NCBI RefSeq assembly: GCF_002706795.1
Contig: NZ_CP017705.1
Span: 2,823,001 to 2,887,000 of the forward strand
Direction: 5' to 3'
Origin: Brevibacillus laterosporus DSM 25
GTDB taxonomy: Bacteria > Bacillota > Bacilli > Brevibacillales > Brevibacillaceae
Length of the DNA stretch: 64,000 nt
Made by a program: the position numbers and the translations under genes. The notes beneath the pieces are model-generated. The model did not search any database, was not told the origin of the DNA, and worked only from the letters and a program-made list of their open reading frames with translations. Below, piece after piece: positions 34,755-43,273 of the stretch (positions are counted from its first letter, which is position 1; every line of letters starts with the position of its first letter).

Positions 34755-34868
34755 TCATTTAAGTAAGCAACTTCTTTTCCTTGTACGTCTTCGCTTTTAT
34801 TGTCTGTAAGCTTTAATGAAATTAGACCAATAACTAGAAGATTCATAAATAGTCCCTTTTCATATGAA
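34755..34868 (-). pseudogene. Duplicated 3-prime end of the SMR gene
   Basis: On the minus strand this reads GLFMNLLVIGLISLKLTDNK, then SEDVQGKEVA, close to the end of the intact first SMR subunit (GLFMGLLVIGVISLKLADNK, GEDAQGKGVA). The nucleotide similarity continues past the stop position, which has been lost. It is the relic of a tandem duplication of the SMR gene, lying between the regulator and the intact genes. Confidence 0.8.
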
Positions 34869-34923
34869 TGAATGTCAGTCATTTTTATTTTAAAAAAATA
34901 TTGGACGTACCCAATAACTTTAT

Positions 34924-35513
34924 TTATTTTTTTAACAGTGATCTTTTGATGAAGCTATAGGTCTCCGCCTTAACGATATCCACAGTATCATCCTGATCGC
35001 GCCCTATATAAAATCGTTCAGCCGCATTTTCAACAAGGTTGATAATCATTTTTGCCATTCGTTCCACATTAATGTCATTGATGATCTCGTTATCGTTTAT
35101 GGCTTTATTTAATATAACTTCAAACCAATGATAATAGGGACGGTATATCGCTTCCCATTTTTCCATTGAATAATCTATGGCAAGACCGGAATAACAAAGG
35201 ACAATAATCTCTTTATATGAATCTGTTATGTTAAAGGTTTCGTCAATCACAATTTCTAAGGCGTCCCAAAAGTTTTCTTTCCCTTGGATCTTTTCCTTAA
35301 TTCTTTCTAAAGTAGTTGTGAGAAGATTATCTGCAATGGCTGGTATTAAAGCCTTTTTAGATGAAAAATATAAATAAAAAGTTCCTTGGGCAATTCCTGC
35401 TTTTTTTACGATATCTGAAATGGAAGTCTTATCAAGTCCTTTTTCTGAAATGACGTCAATGGCAGCTTCTAAAATTTTATTGTATTTTCCGTCAGAAATG
35501 CTAGCTATATCAT
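34924..35513 (-). pseudogene. TetR repressor of the SMR operon, frameshifted at codon 2
   Basis: A full TetR sequence of about 190 aa is readable: ASISDGKYNKILEAAIDVIS, then GLDKTSISDIVKKAGIAQGT and FYLYFSSKKALIPAIAD, ending FIKRSLLKK. The only ATG with an RBS (AGGAGG, ATG 35513) is followed by ATA TAG, in another frame. Removing two bases of the ATAT just after the ATG would give MIASISDGKYNK and restore the gene. No other ATG, GTG or TTG lies in frame before the HTH. So the repressor is probably inactive, unless an ATT start or a sequencing error is involved. Confidence 0.75.
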
Positions 35514-35529
35514 TTACCTCCTCTTTTTA

Positions 35530-35576
35530 AATGAATGACTATCATTCATTATAAAGCAACACTAATATAATGTCAA
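35530..35576 (-). promoter_or_regulatory. Consensus promoter with TetR operator (tetR-SMR operon)
   Basis: On the minus strand TTGACA (35576-35571), exactly 17 bases, TATAAT (35553-35548): a perfect sigma-A promoter. Overlapping the end of the -10 is AATGAATGA-CTA-TCATTCATT (35530-35550), a perfect 9-bp inverted repeat. A repressor here would block transcription of the regulator and the SMR genes. Confidence 0.85.
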
Positions 35577-35956
35577 AAAATCAATTGTATCTAAGATAAT
35601 AACCATTACGTAATGAAAGGAGGAGTGGGCAAGATAAAGATGTCTTTACATGTAGTACTACAATTAAAAATTTACGAATAGTAAGGTTGTTGTGGATTGT
35701 TCCTTTCCTTGTAGCGGGGTAGCTTGTTTCCCCAGTCATTTTCACTACTGGATATTATTTCTTGTATTATAACAGCGAAATTTAGTAAAAATAGTATTAA
35801 TACAGAGAAAGAAAGAGTATTCGAGAGATAGGATAACTAAATAACGGATAATCGCTGTAAAATGTGCTATAACAAGATTTTTATTTTATTGCTGTTGTAG
35901 TACAATAAAGTCAACAAATCACACATTGAGCAAGAAAACATACGGAGGCGATTAAC
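35577..35956. other. Gap with no supported gene
   Basis: About 380 AT-rich bases. A short frame near 35646 (MSLHVVLQLKIYE) lies 17 bases after an AAAGGAGGAG sequence; I do not consider it convincing. No RNA or repeat recognised. Confidence 0.45.
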
Positions 35957-36100
35957 ATGGAGAAAATGACTCATTTCTTTGCTACATTGGGACCAAAACA
36001 ATGTGAATGCTGTGGTCAACCGATTACAGAACAAGCAGAATCCTATATGTCCGAATGCTTGGATTGCTCCGAAAAGAAGTACATCATCGTAGAAGTTTAA
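35957..36100 (+). CDS. YhfH-family zinc-finger small protein
   Basis: 47 aa, ATG 35957 with CGGAGGCG upstream. Five Cys: a CECC cluster (residues 16-19) in PKQCECCGQPI and a CLDC pair (34-37), giving a four-Cys zinc site. Matches the YhfH family (FF..LPPK.C..CG..I.EQ.ESY...C..C), small proteins of unknown function in Bacilli. Stands alone with a terminator. Confidence 0.8.
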   Translation: MEKMTHFFATLGPKQCECCGQPITEQAESYMSECLDCSEKKYIIVEV

Positions 36101-36163
36101 TCAATATGCTATAAATTACCTTTTTTGGAACCCTTTCTTTACTCCATATACACACCCTTTATT

Positions 36164-36200
36164 AAGCCATTCTGCCAGTCAAGCAGAATGGCTTCTTTTT
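36164..36200 (+). terminator. Terminator after the YhfH-like gene
   Basis: AAGCCATTCTGC / GCAGAATGGCTT, perfect 12-bp stem, 7-base loop, T-rich tail. Confidence 0.9.
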
Positions 36201-36339
36201 GTATATGTATAAATTGTTTTGTGCTCCTATCGCTACTAATGCAAAGAAGCACTGAAGGCATTTTTTTTCTTTACGTTTTACTTGCACCAGTAAAAAAAAC
36301 AGGGCATTCTAAGAACAGAATATGGAGAGGAGCTTTTTG

Positions 36340-36897
36340 ATGTTTCATCCAATTATTTATGACAATATAAAAGTTGTATTAGAAGGCGCTGTTTATGACC
36401 ATGATTTGGATGGCGATATTTTGGTTATAAATCGAGTAGATGCTGTTGATTTAGCCAAATTTGGACGCTATTTTCATATTCAATTTCACTTATTGTCTTC
36501 TAAAGAGGACACAAACAAGCATCAGGTAACTGCTGAAATTCAGCTTTCAACGGAACTATCTGATATCGCAAGTGAGCAGTTAGAACAAACGCTCGCCGTA
36601 CCGATGGGCTGTCGGATCTGTATTCATTTCGATCTATCCATGAGAGATGTGCCCTACGAATCTGAGCAAGTGATACATTTGTTAAATGATATTTGGGGAC
36701 ATCGGCCACATATTACACAGCAGGTAATGTTTACAGTAGATGAGCATCAGGAATTTAGATGGCCACCTGAACAATTCCAGGTACGAATAAAATTAGATTT
36801 TCATCGTAAGATCGACGAAGGTAACATTCCTGATTTGAATGAAATTGTAGAGTATTGTATTGAATCATTACGATTATTAGAGCAACGAGAGGCGTAA
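36340..36897 (+). CDS. Conserved hypothetical protein (185 aa)
   Basis: 185 aa, ATG 36340 after GGAGAGGAG. Soluble, acidic. Begins MFHPIIYDNIKVVLEGAVYD, with DGDILVINRVDAVDLAKFGR following, and ends EIVEYCIESLRLLEQREA. The beta-rich N-terminal half and long C-terminal helix suggest a compact globular domain, but I recognise no family, catalytic motif or membrane segment. Single-gene unit. Confidence 0.75.
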   Translation: MFHPIIYDNIKVVLEGAVYDHDLDGDILVINRVDAVDLAKFGRYFHIQFHLLSSKEDTNKHQVTAEIQLSTELSDIASEQLEQTLAVPMGCRICIHFDLSMRDVPYESEQVIHLLNDIWGHRPHITQQVMFTVDEHQEFRWPPEQFQVRIKLDFHRKIDEGNIPDLNEIVEYCIESLRLLEQREA

Positions 36898-36957
36898 TCT
36901 GAGGTTTCAGGCTGTATCGTAGTATAGAAACGAGAATAAGGTAATGAATAAAACAAC

Positions 36958-36997
36958 AAATACCGCATCCGAGTTACTAGCTCTGATGCGGTATTTT
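36958..36997. terminator. Bidirectional terminator
   Basis: AAATACCGCATC / GATGCGGTATTTT with a 15-base loop. Between the convergent 185-aa gene and the histidine kinase gene. Confidence 0.8.
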
Positions 36998-37050
36998 ATA
37001 TCTACTACGTTCTTAGTTGACTATCCTTTAGGAAAAACGGGTTGGTTCTC

Positions 37051-38430
37051 CTAATCCTGTGGTAACGGCTTATCAGGAGGTGTTTTTTTCTGTTTAAGAG
37101 GTATGGTTACTGTAAAGGCACTGCCTATACCTAACTGGCTACTCACAGTAATTTTTCCAGCATGACGTTCGACAAGTCGCTGGCAGATTGTTAATCCTAG
37201 TCCTGTACCACCACTGTTGCGATTACGTGATTTTTCAGCCCGATAGAATTTGGTGAAGATCTTAGATAAATCTTCTTCCGCGATTCCATCCCCTTTATCA
37301 ATGACAGAGAAGCTCACTTCATTGTTTCCCATATCACAGGTAAACAGGATACTTCCATCAGGTTTATTATAATGTATGGCGTTATTTAATAGATTTTCTA
37401 AAACACGTCGTAGTTTTTGTTCATCCGCTTCCATATGTAATGAATCAGAAACACGGAATTTACTAGAGAAGCTGATGGGACTTTGTTCCAGACGGGTGGC
37501 GTATTCCTCAGCGATGTTGCTAGCAAACGTTCGAATATGAATGCGAGTTAGATTGAGTGGAAAGCGACCCATCCATTGATTATGGTCCTGCAACTCATCT
37601 AATAAATTTTCCAAATCAAGTGCCTTTTCTTCTATCTTGGCCATTTGCTTCTGTATGCGCTCAAGATCGGTAACACGACCTGAGGCAATATAAGATGCAT
37701 ATCCTTTAATCGTGGTTAAAGGTGTACGGAAATCATGGGCAATAGCGGCCATCAATTCTTGTTGTCGTTCTTCAACAAAAGTGAGTTCTTCTACCATGTC
37801 GTCGAAGTAGCGGAATAGTTGCCCAAATTCATCAGTAGATTGATAAGAAAAGGCAACATCACGTTTACCCATCTTAATTTCCTGGGTAACACGAGAAAGT
37901 TCATTAACAGGACGTAGTATCCAACGAATGACCACAATAAATAGAATAATACCTATGAAAATTAAGCTAACATAAATATACACAATGATCATGGTAACCC
38001 CTTTTGAAGCAAGGATATCATAATCATCTGTATAGAAACGAACAACAGTCCTACCTTCTACAGGAGCACTACGATCAATGGAATACTCTGCTATTACCTT
38101 TTTCGATCCTTTGCCTTTAGCATTATAGGCTTCTGAGGTTTTCGTGGTAATGGCATTGCCACTTTCATCTTCCACTACAATCGTGTACATCAAGTCTTCA
38201 GGCAACTGTTTAGTTAATTCTTTTAATTCATTGGGATCTTTAAACAAGGAACGACGAATCACTTCATTAAAGCTGACTCGCTCGGCCACTTCTTTTCCCA
38301 GCAAAAACTGCTCGTGGCGATCTGTTTTAAGCTGATCCACAATAATGTTTTGAAAGACAAAGCGGTACGCCAAAATATGAATCATGATGACAGCTAAAAA
38401 GGCGAGCAGTATTTTATTGCTGATTTTCAC
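37051..38430 (-). CDS. Sensor histidine kinase
   Basis: 459 aa, ATG 38430. Two membrane helices (about 5-24 and 147-169) flank an extracellular sensor of about 120 residues. Then HAMP (about 170-225), HisKA with AHDFRTPLTTIKGYASYI (phospho-His near 239), and HATPase_c with N box LENLLNNAIHY, G1 VIDKGDGIAEED and G2 GGTGLGLTICQRLV. Phosphorylates the OmpR-type partner encoded just upstream. The gene starts 3 bases after the regulator stop. Signal unknown. Confidence 0.93.
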   Translation of the reverse strand: MKISNKILLAFLAVIMIHILAYRFVFQNIIVDQLKTDRHEQFLLGKEVAERVSFNEVIRRSLFKDPNELKELTKQLPEDLMYTIVVEDESGNAITTKTSEAYNAKGKGSKKVIAEYSIDRSAPVEGRTVVRFYTDDYDILASKGVTMIIVYIYVSLIFIGIILFIVVIRWILRPVNELSRVTQEIKMGKRDVAFSYQSTDEFGQLFRYFDDMVEELTFVEERQQELMAAIAHDFRTPLTTIKGYASYIASGRVTDLERIQKQMAKIEEKALDLENLLDELQDHNQWMGRFPLNLTRIHIRTFASNIAEEYATRLEQSPISFSSKFRVSDSLHMEADEQKLRRVLENLLNNAIHYNKPDGSILFTCDMGNNEVSFSVIDKGDGIAEEDLSKIFTKFYRAEKSRNRNSGGTGLGLTICQRLVERHAGKITVSSQLGIGSAFTVTIPLKQKKTPPDKPLPQD

Positions 38431-38433
38431 GAA

Positions 38434-39159
38434 TTAGATACGCTCCCCGATAAAGACGTAACCAGTTCCCCATTGTGTTTTAATAAATGTACGTTCTATT
38501 TCTAGTTTTTCACGTAGGTTCTTAATATGTACCGTAACAGTATTAAGTGAGCCATACCCATAGCCCCATACGCGATCATAGATTTGTTCTCGGGTAAAAA
38601 CAATACCTGGATTCTCTGCTAAGAAGGTTAGCAATTGAAATTCTTTTGTAGACAAATCAATTTTATTTTCTCCTACATAGACAGAGTAGGTTTCCTTATG
38701 AATTTCTAGCCCTTTAAATTTTAAGATGGTGAGAGCTGAATTTCCTGCTTCCTTATCTAGTTGTTCATTTTGAGCAGTTAATTTTCTCAAACGGTCATAG
38801 CGACGAAGGTGAGCACGAATGCGAGCCAGCAATTCTTCTGTATCAAAAGGCTTGGTGATATAGTCATCAGCACCAATTTCTAGTCCAACTACTTTATCTA
38901 CTGGTTTACCTTTTGCACTTAAGAAAATGATTGGCATTTCCCGTTCACGACGAATTTGCGCGCACAGTTCATACCCGCTCATTTGTGGCATCATAATATC
39001 AAGCAAAATGAGATTGGGAGTTAACCCACTATCTAGCTTTGCAAGTGCTTCTTCTCCACTATTTGCATGAGAAACGTCAAAACCTTCATTCTCAAGGATG
39101 TCTTGGAGCAGATCGACAATCTCTTGGTTATCGTCCACAACAAAAATATGATCTTTCAA
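38434..39159 (-). CDS. OmpR/PhoB-family response regulator
   Basis: 241 aa from TTG 39159 with GGAGGG upstream. Receiver domain with acidic pocket VDDNQE, phospho-Asp in LILLDIMMPQ, conserved Thr/Ser FLSAKG and Lys ITKPF. C-terminal winged helix (about 150-238; LSTKEFQLLTFLAENPGIVF.TREQIYDRVWGYGYGSLNTVTVHIKNLREKL pattern). Forms a two-gene operon with the kinase. Targets unknown. Confidence 0.93.
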   Translation of the reverse strand: MKDHIFVVDDNQEIVDLLQDILENEGFDVSHANSGEEALAKLDSGLTPNLILLDIMMPQMSGYELCAQIRREREMPIIFLSAKGKPVDKVVGLEIGADDYITKPFDTEELLARIRAHLRRYDRLRKLTAQNEQLDKEAGNSALTILKFKGLEIHKETYSVYVGENKIDLSTKEFQLLTFLAENPGIVFTREQIYDRVWGYGYGSLNTVTVHIKNLREKLEIERTFIKTQWGTGYVFIGERI

Positions 39160-39284
39160 GGGAGACCCTCCTAGTTTCTACGAAATGCAATTAATTTCAT
39201 CATATCATGGATAAGGGCGTCTGGCACAATTAAATATAAGGAAACATATAGTCTTATCATGTGAGCTGGTACTAATTGTAGTCA

Positions 39285-39317
39285 GAAAAAGCCAGAGACT
39301 CATGTCCCTGGCTTTTG
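39285..39317 (-). terminator. Terminator of the NlpC/P60 gene
   Basis: Minus-strand stem AAAGCCAGG / CTGGCTTTT around ACATGAGTCT, T-rich tail. Confidence 0.75.
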
Positions 39318-39362
39318 TATTAAAAGGTCGTACTTCTTTTTCAGCTTCATGGAAAAAGATTT

Positions 39363-39815
39363 TTAGTCTTCCAATTCTGGAATTGCTACACGTTTAGCAC
39401 CTACGTATTTCTTACTCCAATAGTAGGGATCATCAAGGCTTGTCTTCGTTACTCCAATTCCTGTTTCAGAGTGAGCAAACATATTGTTTCCAATATAGAT
39501 GCCTACGTGTGAGATGTTTCTGCCATTCGTGTTAAAAAACACTAAATCTCCCGGCTTTAGGTCTTCTCGATCTACTGACTCTCCCACATCGAATTGGGAA
39601 GAAGAAGAAGCTGGAAGTTTTGCACCTAAAGCCCCAAACACGTACCCGGTAAAACCGGAACAATCAAAACCTGAAGTAGATTTACCGGCTGCTTTGTAAG
39701 GTACGCCATACAAAGGATTGATGGTTTGGTCTAATGAGTCGGAAGATGCGAATACAGAACCTCCACCCACGGCTAGTAATGCAGTCATTAGTATGGAACA
39801 CACAAACTTACGCAA
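39363..39815 (-). CDS. Secreted NlpC/P60 (C40) cell-wall endopeptidase
   Basis: 150 aa from TTG 39815 (AAGGAAGGGG upstream). Signal peptide MRKFVCSILMTALLAVGGGSVFA, then an NlpC/P60 domain alone: catalytic Cys in TSGFDCSGFTGYVF (about residue 51), LKPGDLVFFN, catalytic His in SHVGIYIGNNMFAH (about 103) with the third polar residue following. Cuts peptide stems (gamma-DGlu-mDAP type) in peptidoglycan. No LysM or SH3 wall-binding domain. Expression is under the c-di-AMP riboswitch upstream. Confidence 0.93.
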   Translation of the reverse strand: MRKFVCSILMTALLAVGGGSVFASSDSLDQTINPLYGVPYKAAGKSTSGFDCSGFTGYVFGALGAKLPASSSSQFDVGESVDREDLKPGDLVFFNTNGRNISHVGIYIGNNMFAHSETGIGVTKTSLDDPYYWSKKYVGAKRVAIPELED

Positions 39816-39835
39816 CGAAAGAGCCCCTTCCTTTT

Positions 39836-39958
39836 AAGCCTCCGAGGTTAGCTGATGGGTTCGGTCGAAAGGTTTCCCTAAGCTGTTTGTAATAACAGCT
39901 ATTCACCCCAAAGTATGGTTCCCCCGTTTCCATTGTCTGGAATTCGGCTAATTTTCGA
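39836..39958 (-). promoter_or_regulatory. c-di-AMP riboswitch (ydaO/yuaA class)
   Basis: On the minus strand, in order: AGCCGAATTC, ACGGGGGAACCA, TTTGGGGTGAATAGC, a variable stem (GCTGTTATTACAAACAGC), AGGGAAACCTTTCGACCGAA, then CCCATCAGCTAACCTCGGAGGC. These are the conserved blocks of the ydaO-yuaA aptamer, ending 21 bases before the NlpC/P60 start codon and near its RBS. The class is an OFF switch for wall hydrolases and osmolyte transport. No separate terminator is obvious, so control may be at the RBS. Confidence 0.9.
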
Positions 39959-40326
39959 TTTTTTTTTACAGAGAGATTAAATTCTACTTTCGTCGTTATT
40001 CTCCTTTTTTTTTATTAAAGTTCACTTTTTCGACATATTTTTAAGTAATCTTTTTAGAGAATACCCGTCTTATCTGATTCTGATAAGAGTGTCACTTCCA
40101 TTACATTCTTATAGGTAGAAACAAAGTGAAACTTCCTGTCGTTTCCTGTTGATTTAGCTGATTTCTTCTCACTACCAGCTGAAATCTATCTTTCCTTTCA
40201 CGGATGGACATTCTCTCCGACTCAGGGCTGAGGCGAAAACCATCCGCTCGCCCGTTATAGATTTTTTCAGGGTCGACTACAATAAGGTCATGAACAACAA
40301 GCGAATGAAAAAAGGAGGGAAAACAC
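39959..40326. promoter_or_regulatory. Divergent promoter region, candidate LiaR site
   Basis: Between the riboswitch and the lia operon. The inverted repeat CTCAG-GG-CTGAG (40221-40232), in the context CGACTCAGGGCTGAGGCG, recalls the CGACTCCGGTCT element upstream of B. subtilis liaI; similarity is suggestive only. TACAAT near 40279 could be the -10. Nothing else recognised. Confidence 0.35.
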
Positions 40327-40758
40327 TTGCAAGGGCAATCCGGAAAAATATTTCTGGGGCTTACGCTGATTGTCGTAGGGGTACTGGTATTGCTTGACAA
40401 ACTAGGGCTAGGAATCGACAGGTTAATCCCCATGTTTATCGCAGGACTGTTAATGGTCTATGGTTGCAAAAAGGTGTTAAGCGCTGGCTCAACAGGAAAT
40501 AAAGGATGGGGAATATTTGTTTTCCTCTTCGGGCTATTAATGCTCTTAAATAAATTGAGCTTGCTATTTGGTTGCATGTTAGCAATTGCGATCATCTACT
40601 GTGGATTTAAAGTAATGAAAAGCCAACGACATACTTCCCAGCATGAATCAACTCCATCGATGTGGGAGAGAGAGTGGGCACAGAGTGTGTTACGAGAAGA
40701 TAAGCTAGATCGTTGGGAATACGAGGTAAAGAAACGTCAACATAAGGATTTGTTTTGA
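40327..40758 (+). CDS. LiaI-like membrane protein
   Basis: 143 aa from TTG 40327 with AAAGGAGGG upstream. Four hydrophobic helices in two LiaF-TM repeats (KIFLGLTLIVVGVLVLLDKLGLG and KGWGIFVFLFGLLMLLNKL), then a charged tail (WEREWAQSVLREDKLDRWEYEVKKRQHKDLF). Lies directly before the PspA/LiaH gene, the position of LiaI, the membrane anchor for LiaH in envelope stress. Longer than B. subtilis LiaI. Confidence 0.75.
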   Translation: MQGQSGKIFLGLTLIVVGVLVLLDKLGLGIDRLIPMFIAGLLMVYGCKKVLSAGSTGNKGWGIFVFLFGLLMLLNKLSLLFGCMLAIAIIYCGFKVMKSQRHTSQHESTPSMWEREWAQSVLREDKLDRWEYEVKKRQHKDLF

Positions 40759-40801
40759 TTACAAAAACCAAAAAATGATAAACTCTAAGGAGGAATTCTA
40801 A

Positions 40802-41506
40802 ATGAGTATTTTTAAAAGACTGCGTGATGTAACGGTGGCTTCCGTAAATAATGCGATTGATTCCATAGAAGATCCGGTTGTTATGCTTACACAATACATG
40901 CGCGATATGGAAGCAGAGATTGGTCGAGTAGAAGTAGCGGTAGCTCGCCAGGTGGCACAGGAGAAGAAGTTCCGCCAACAATATGAAGAGGCGAATACCT
41001 TAGCAGGTAAACGTGAGCGTCAAGTGATGCTAGCTCTTACTGAAGGCGAAGACGAATTGGCTAGACGCGCTCTATTGGATCAAAAAACTTATGAATCACG
41101 TGCACTTGAATTAAAAGAACTATTAGATTCGTCTAGTAATGCTGCTCAGCAAATGCGTGAAAAATTGGCTGAACTAAAAGAAGAATTCTATAAAATGCGT
41201 GCTAAAAAATATATGTTAATGTCCAGAGCTCAAGTAGCTCGTACACAAAAACAAGTAAATTCTTATGTAACAGGCATGGGTGTTGAAAACGCGGCTCGCG
41301 GTTTCCATCGCATGGAAGAAAAAGTGATGCAGATGGAAGCAGAAGCTAGCATGAGCGGTATGTATGAGGACACAGAATACCATCGTTCATTGAAAAAGCT
41401 GGACAAAAAAGATGAATTAGATTATGAATTAGCAAAATTAAAAGAGAAGCTGGCAGGAAAATCCGTTGAAAATAGGGAAGAAGTAGAGTCAGCAACAAAG
41501 AACTAG
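40802..41506 (+). CDS. liaH: PspA/IM30 family protein (LiaH)
   Basis: 234 aa, ATG 40802 with AAGGAGG. Starts FKRLRDVTVASVNNAIDSIEDPVVMLTQYMRDMEAEI, the PspA signature with amphipathic N-helix, then long coiled-coil helices (about 25-220) rich in Glu/Lys/Gln. Forms ring or rod assemblies on stressed membranes. Second gene of the lia operon and followed by a hairpin that may reduce read-through. Confidence 0.93.
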   Translation: MSIFKRLRDVTVASVNNAIDSIEDPVVMLTQYMRDMEAEIGRVEVAVARQVAQEKKFRQQYEEANTLAGKRERQVMLALTEGEDELARRALLDQKTYESRALELKELLDSSSNAAQQMREKLAELKEEFYKMRAKKYMLMSRAQVARTQKQVNSYVTGMGVENAARGFHRMEEKVMQMEAEASMSGMYEDTEYHRSLKKLDKKDELDYELAKLKEKLAGKSVENREEVESATKN

Positions 41507-41520
41507 ATATTATTAAACAC

Positions 41521-41549
41521 AGCAGCCCTGATTAGGGGCTGCTTTTCCC
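41521..41549 (+). terminator. Hairpin between liaH and the methyltransferase
   Basis: AGCAGCCC / GGGGCTGCT stem with a short loop and TTTT. A partial terminator could set liaIH above the downstream regulators. Confidence 0.55.
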
Positions 41550-41566
41550 CTAGGAGGGTTTACCAG

Positions 41567-42118
41567 ATGTCAGATTTGCTTGTGTTTCTGAGACGCTTTG
41601 TCTCACGGCCGGGACAAGTAGGGAGCGTTATCCCCAGTTCGCGTTATTTAAGTAGTCTAATGATGAAAAATGTTCCATGGGAGCAAGTAGGACATATTGC
41701 CGAATTGGGGCCAGGAACCGGTGTGTTTACACGTGCTATTCTTACACAGATGAAGAAAGATGCACGGTTTTTTATCGTGGAGCGTGATCCACAATTTCAA
41801 CAAATGCTACATCATCGTTTTCCTCAGGTACCAATTTGCTCGGAAGCGGTAAGATTATCAGAGTATATGAATGAATTAAATATTCCCTCACTAGACGCCA
41901 TTGTGTCTGGACTACCATTTGCTGTTTTCCCAGAAAAATTGCGTAGTGACATTTTGGATTGTGTGGTCGAGTCTCTTGAACCGGGTGGGGTGTTTGTTAC
42001 CTTTCAGTACTCCTTGCAACTGAAGAATGAGCTTGAATTGCGATTTTCAAAGGTTGATATTAAATTTACCCCATTTAATATCCCGCCAGCTTTTGTATAT
42101 GTATGTAAGAAAAGATAA
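41567..42118 (+). CDS. SAM-dependent methyltransferase (phospholipid/rRNA-like)
   Basis: 183 aa, ATG 41567 after AGGAGGG. Class I methyltransferase: SAM motif I HIAELGPGTGVFTRAIL near residue 45, acidic loop VERDP, motif IV-like VSGLPFAVFP, and a C-terminal FVTFQYSL. It resembles the small phospholipid N-methyltransferase (PmtA) / KsgA-related group; the SGLPF motif fits phospholipid enzymes better than rRNA ones. Its place between liaH and liaF suggests a role in membrane-lipid change under stress (inference). Confidence 0.8.
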   Translation: MSDLLVFLRRFVSRPGQVGSVIPSSRYLSSLMMKNVPWEQVGHIAELGPGTGVFTRAILTQMKKDARFFIVERDPQFQQMLHHRFPQVPICSEAVRLSEYMNELNIPSLDAIVSGLPFAVFPEKLRSDILDCVVESLEPGGVFVTFQYSLQLKNELELRFSKVDIKFTPFNIPPAFVYVCKKR

Positions 42119-42147
42119 AAATCAGTTGAGAGAGGAGTAGGCTCCGT

Positions 42148-43254
42148 TTGAAATTTTCTCGCGTAGAAAAAATGGTAGCTGGTACCATTATCATCTTTGT
42201 TGGTTTAGGTCTCTTCCTCAATAATTTAGGGCTGATTTTTTTTAGCATTTTTTCCTTATGGCCTCTGCTATTAATTTTTTGGGGGTATCGATTTTGGAAA
42301 AGAGGAAGAAAAATTACTGGTGGTATCTTATTAACCATTGGTATTCTTAATATTTTTCAGGAATGGTTTGGCATTGCCATCCACAATTTGTTTGGCTTTA
42401 TTTTTTCCCTGTTCTTTATCTACTATGGCATTCGATTAATACGTCGTAAAGGTCGAAATAAGAATGAATTTGGCCCAGACTTCACTTATACAGAAGAGAA
42501 GATACAAGAAACATCCTCTAATTCACAATCAACATCGACACCTAAGCAGGATGAGTTAGATCTTGCAATGGATGCGTTACTAAAGGAGAGACAACGGCAA
42601 AAGGCACAAGTAAACATGCAGGATGGTATTCAGTCTGAGCCGACGAGTCAAAGTTCCTTTACAAGTGAACAGAATAATCAAAAGGCAAAGAAGGAGCCGT
42701 ATTCACAGGCTGGGCCTAGGATTGAAGGTGAATGCTATTCTGGCTCTTATTATTCTGATACAGGGCCTGATGAACCTATTTTTTCAAAGGACGGTGCTCA
42801 AAAAGAACAGCGTAAATCGAGCGATAAAACCTTTCATAAAAGCTTTGATAAAACGTTCTATGATCATGTTCACATTCATAATCCTCAAGATACACGCAGT
42901 TCGTTGATTGGTGATTATCGATTGATTTCAGGCCGCTTTGAGCTAAAAAATATGCGGATTTGGCAAGGGATCGGCGATGTGGTAATTGATCTTTCTCGTG
43001 CTGTGATTCCTGAAAAAGAAGGAACGCTAGTCGTCAACGGCTGGATTGGAGATGTCACGATCTATGTTCCGATCGATATGCCGGTACAGGTGATGGCAGA
43101 AGTAACTATCGGAGAATTGGAAGTACTAGGCCATCGTCAAAATGGAATTACGCGTAAAGTGATGTTGTCCACTCATAACTACGCTGAAGCTACTGAAAAA
43201 GTAAAAATCATCATTTCGCTCTGGGTGGGCGATATTGATGTCAAGTACATCTGA
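42148..43254 (+). CDS. liaF: LiaF-like repressor of the Lia response
   Basis: 368 aa from TTG 42148 (GAGAGGAG upstream). N-terminal membrane part with about four helices (KMVAGTIIIFVGLGLFLNNLGLIFF repeats), a long Ser/Gln/Lys-rich linker (about 105-240), and a C-terminal DUF2154 beta domain: LIGDYRLISGRFELKNMRIWQGIGDVVIDLSRAVIPEKEG then VNGWIGDVTIYVP. That domain is the LiaF signature. The linker is longer than in B. subtilis LiaF. In relatives LiaF holds LiaS inactive. Confidence 0.9.
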   Translation: MKFSRVEKMVAGTIIIFVGLGLFLNNLGLIFFSIFSLWPLLLIFWGYRFWKRGRKITGGILLTIGILNIFQEWFGIAIHNLFGFIFSLFFIYYGIRLIRRKGRNKNEFGPDFTYTEEKIQETSSNSQSTSTPKQDELDLAMDALLKERQRQKAQVNMQDGIQSEPTSQSSFTSEQNNQKAKKEPYSQAGPRIEGECYSGSYYSDTGPDEPIFSKDGAQKEQRKSSDKTFHKSFDKTFYDHVHIHNPQDTRSSLIGDYRLISGRFELKNMRIWQGIGDVVIDLSRAVIPEKEGTLVVNGWIGDVTIYVPIDMPVQVMAEVTIGELEVLGHRQNGITRKVMLSTHNYAEATEKVKIIISLWVGDIDVKYI

Positions 43255-43273
43255 TGAGAGGGTGTACTGACGT

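Noticed and set aside
34693-34923. Guanidine (ykkC) riboswitch before the SMR genes
   Set aside because: None of the conserved aptamer segments are present; the interval is explained by the duplicated SMR gene end.
36125-36340. 71-codon plus-strand frame
   Set aside because: It runs through the terminator of the YhfH-like gene and has no RBS; the real gene begins at 36340.
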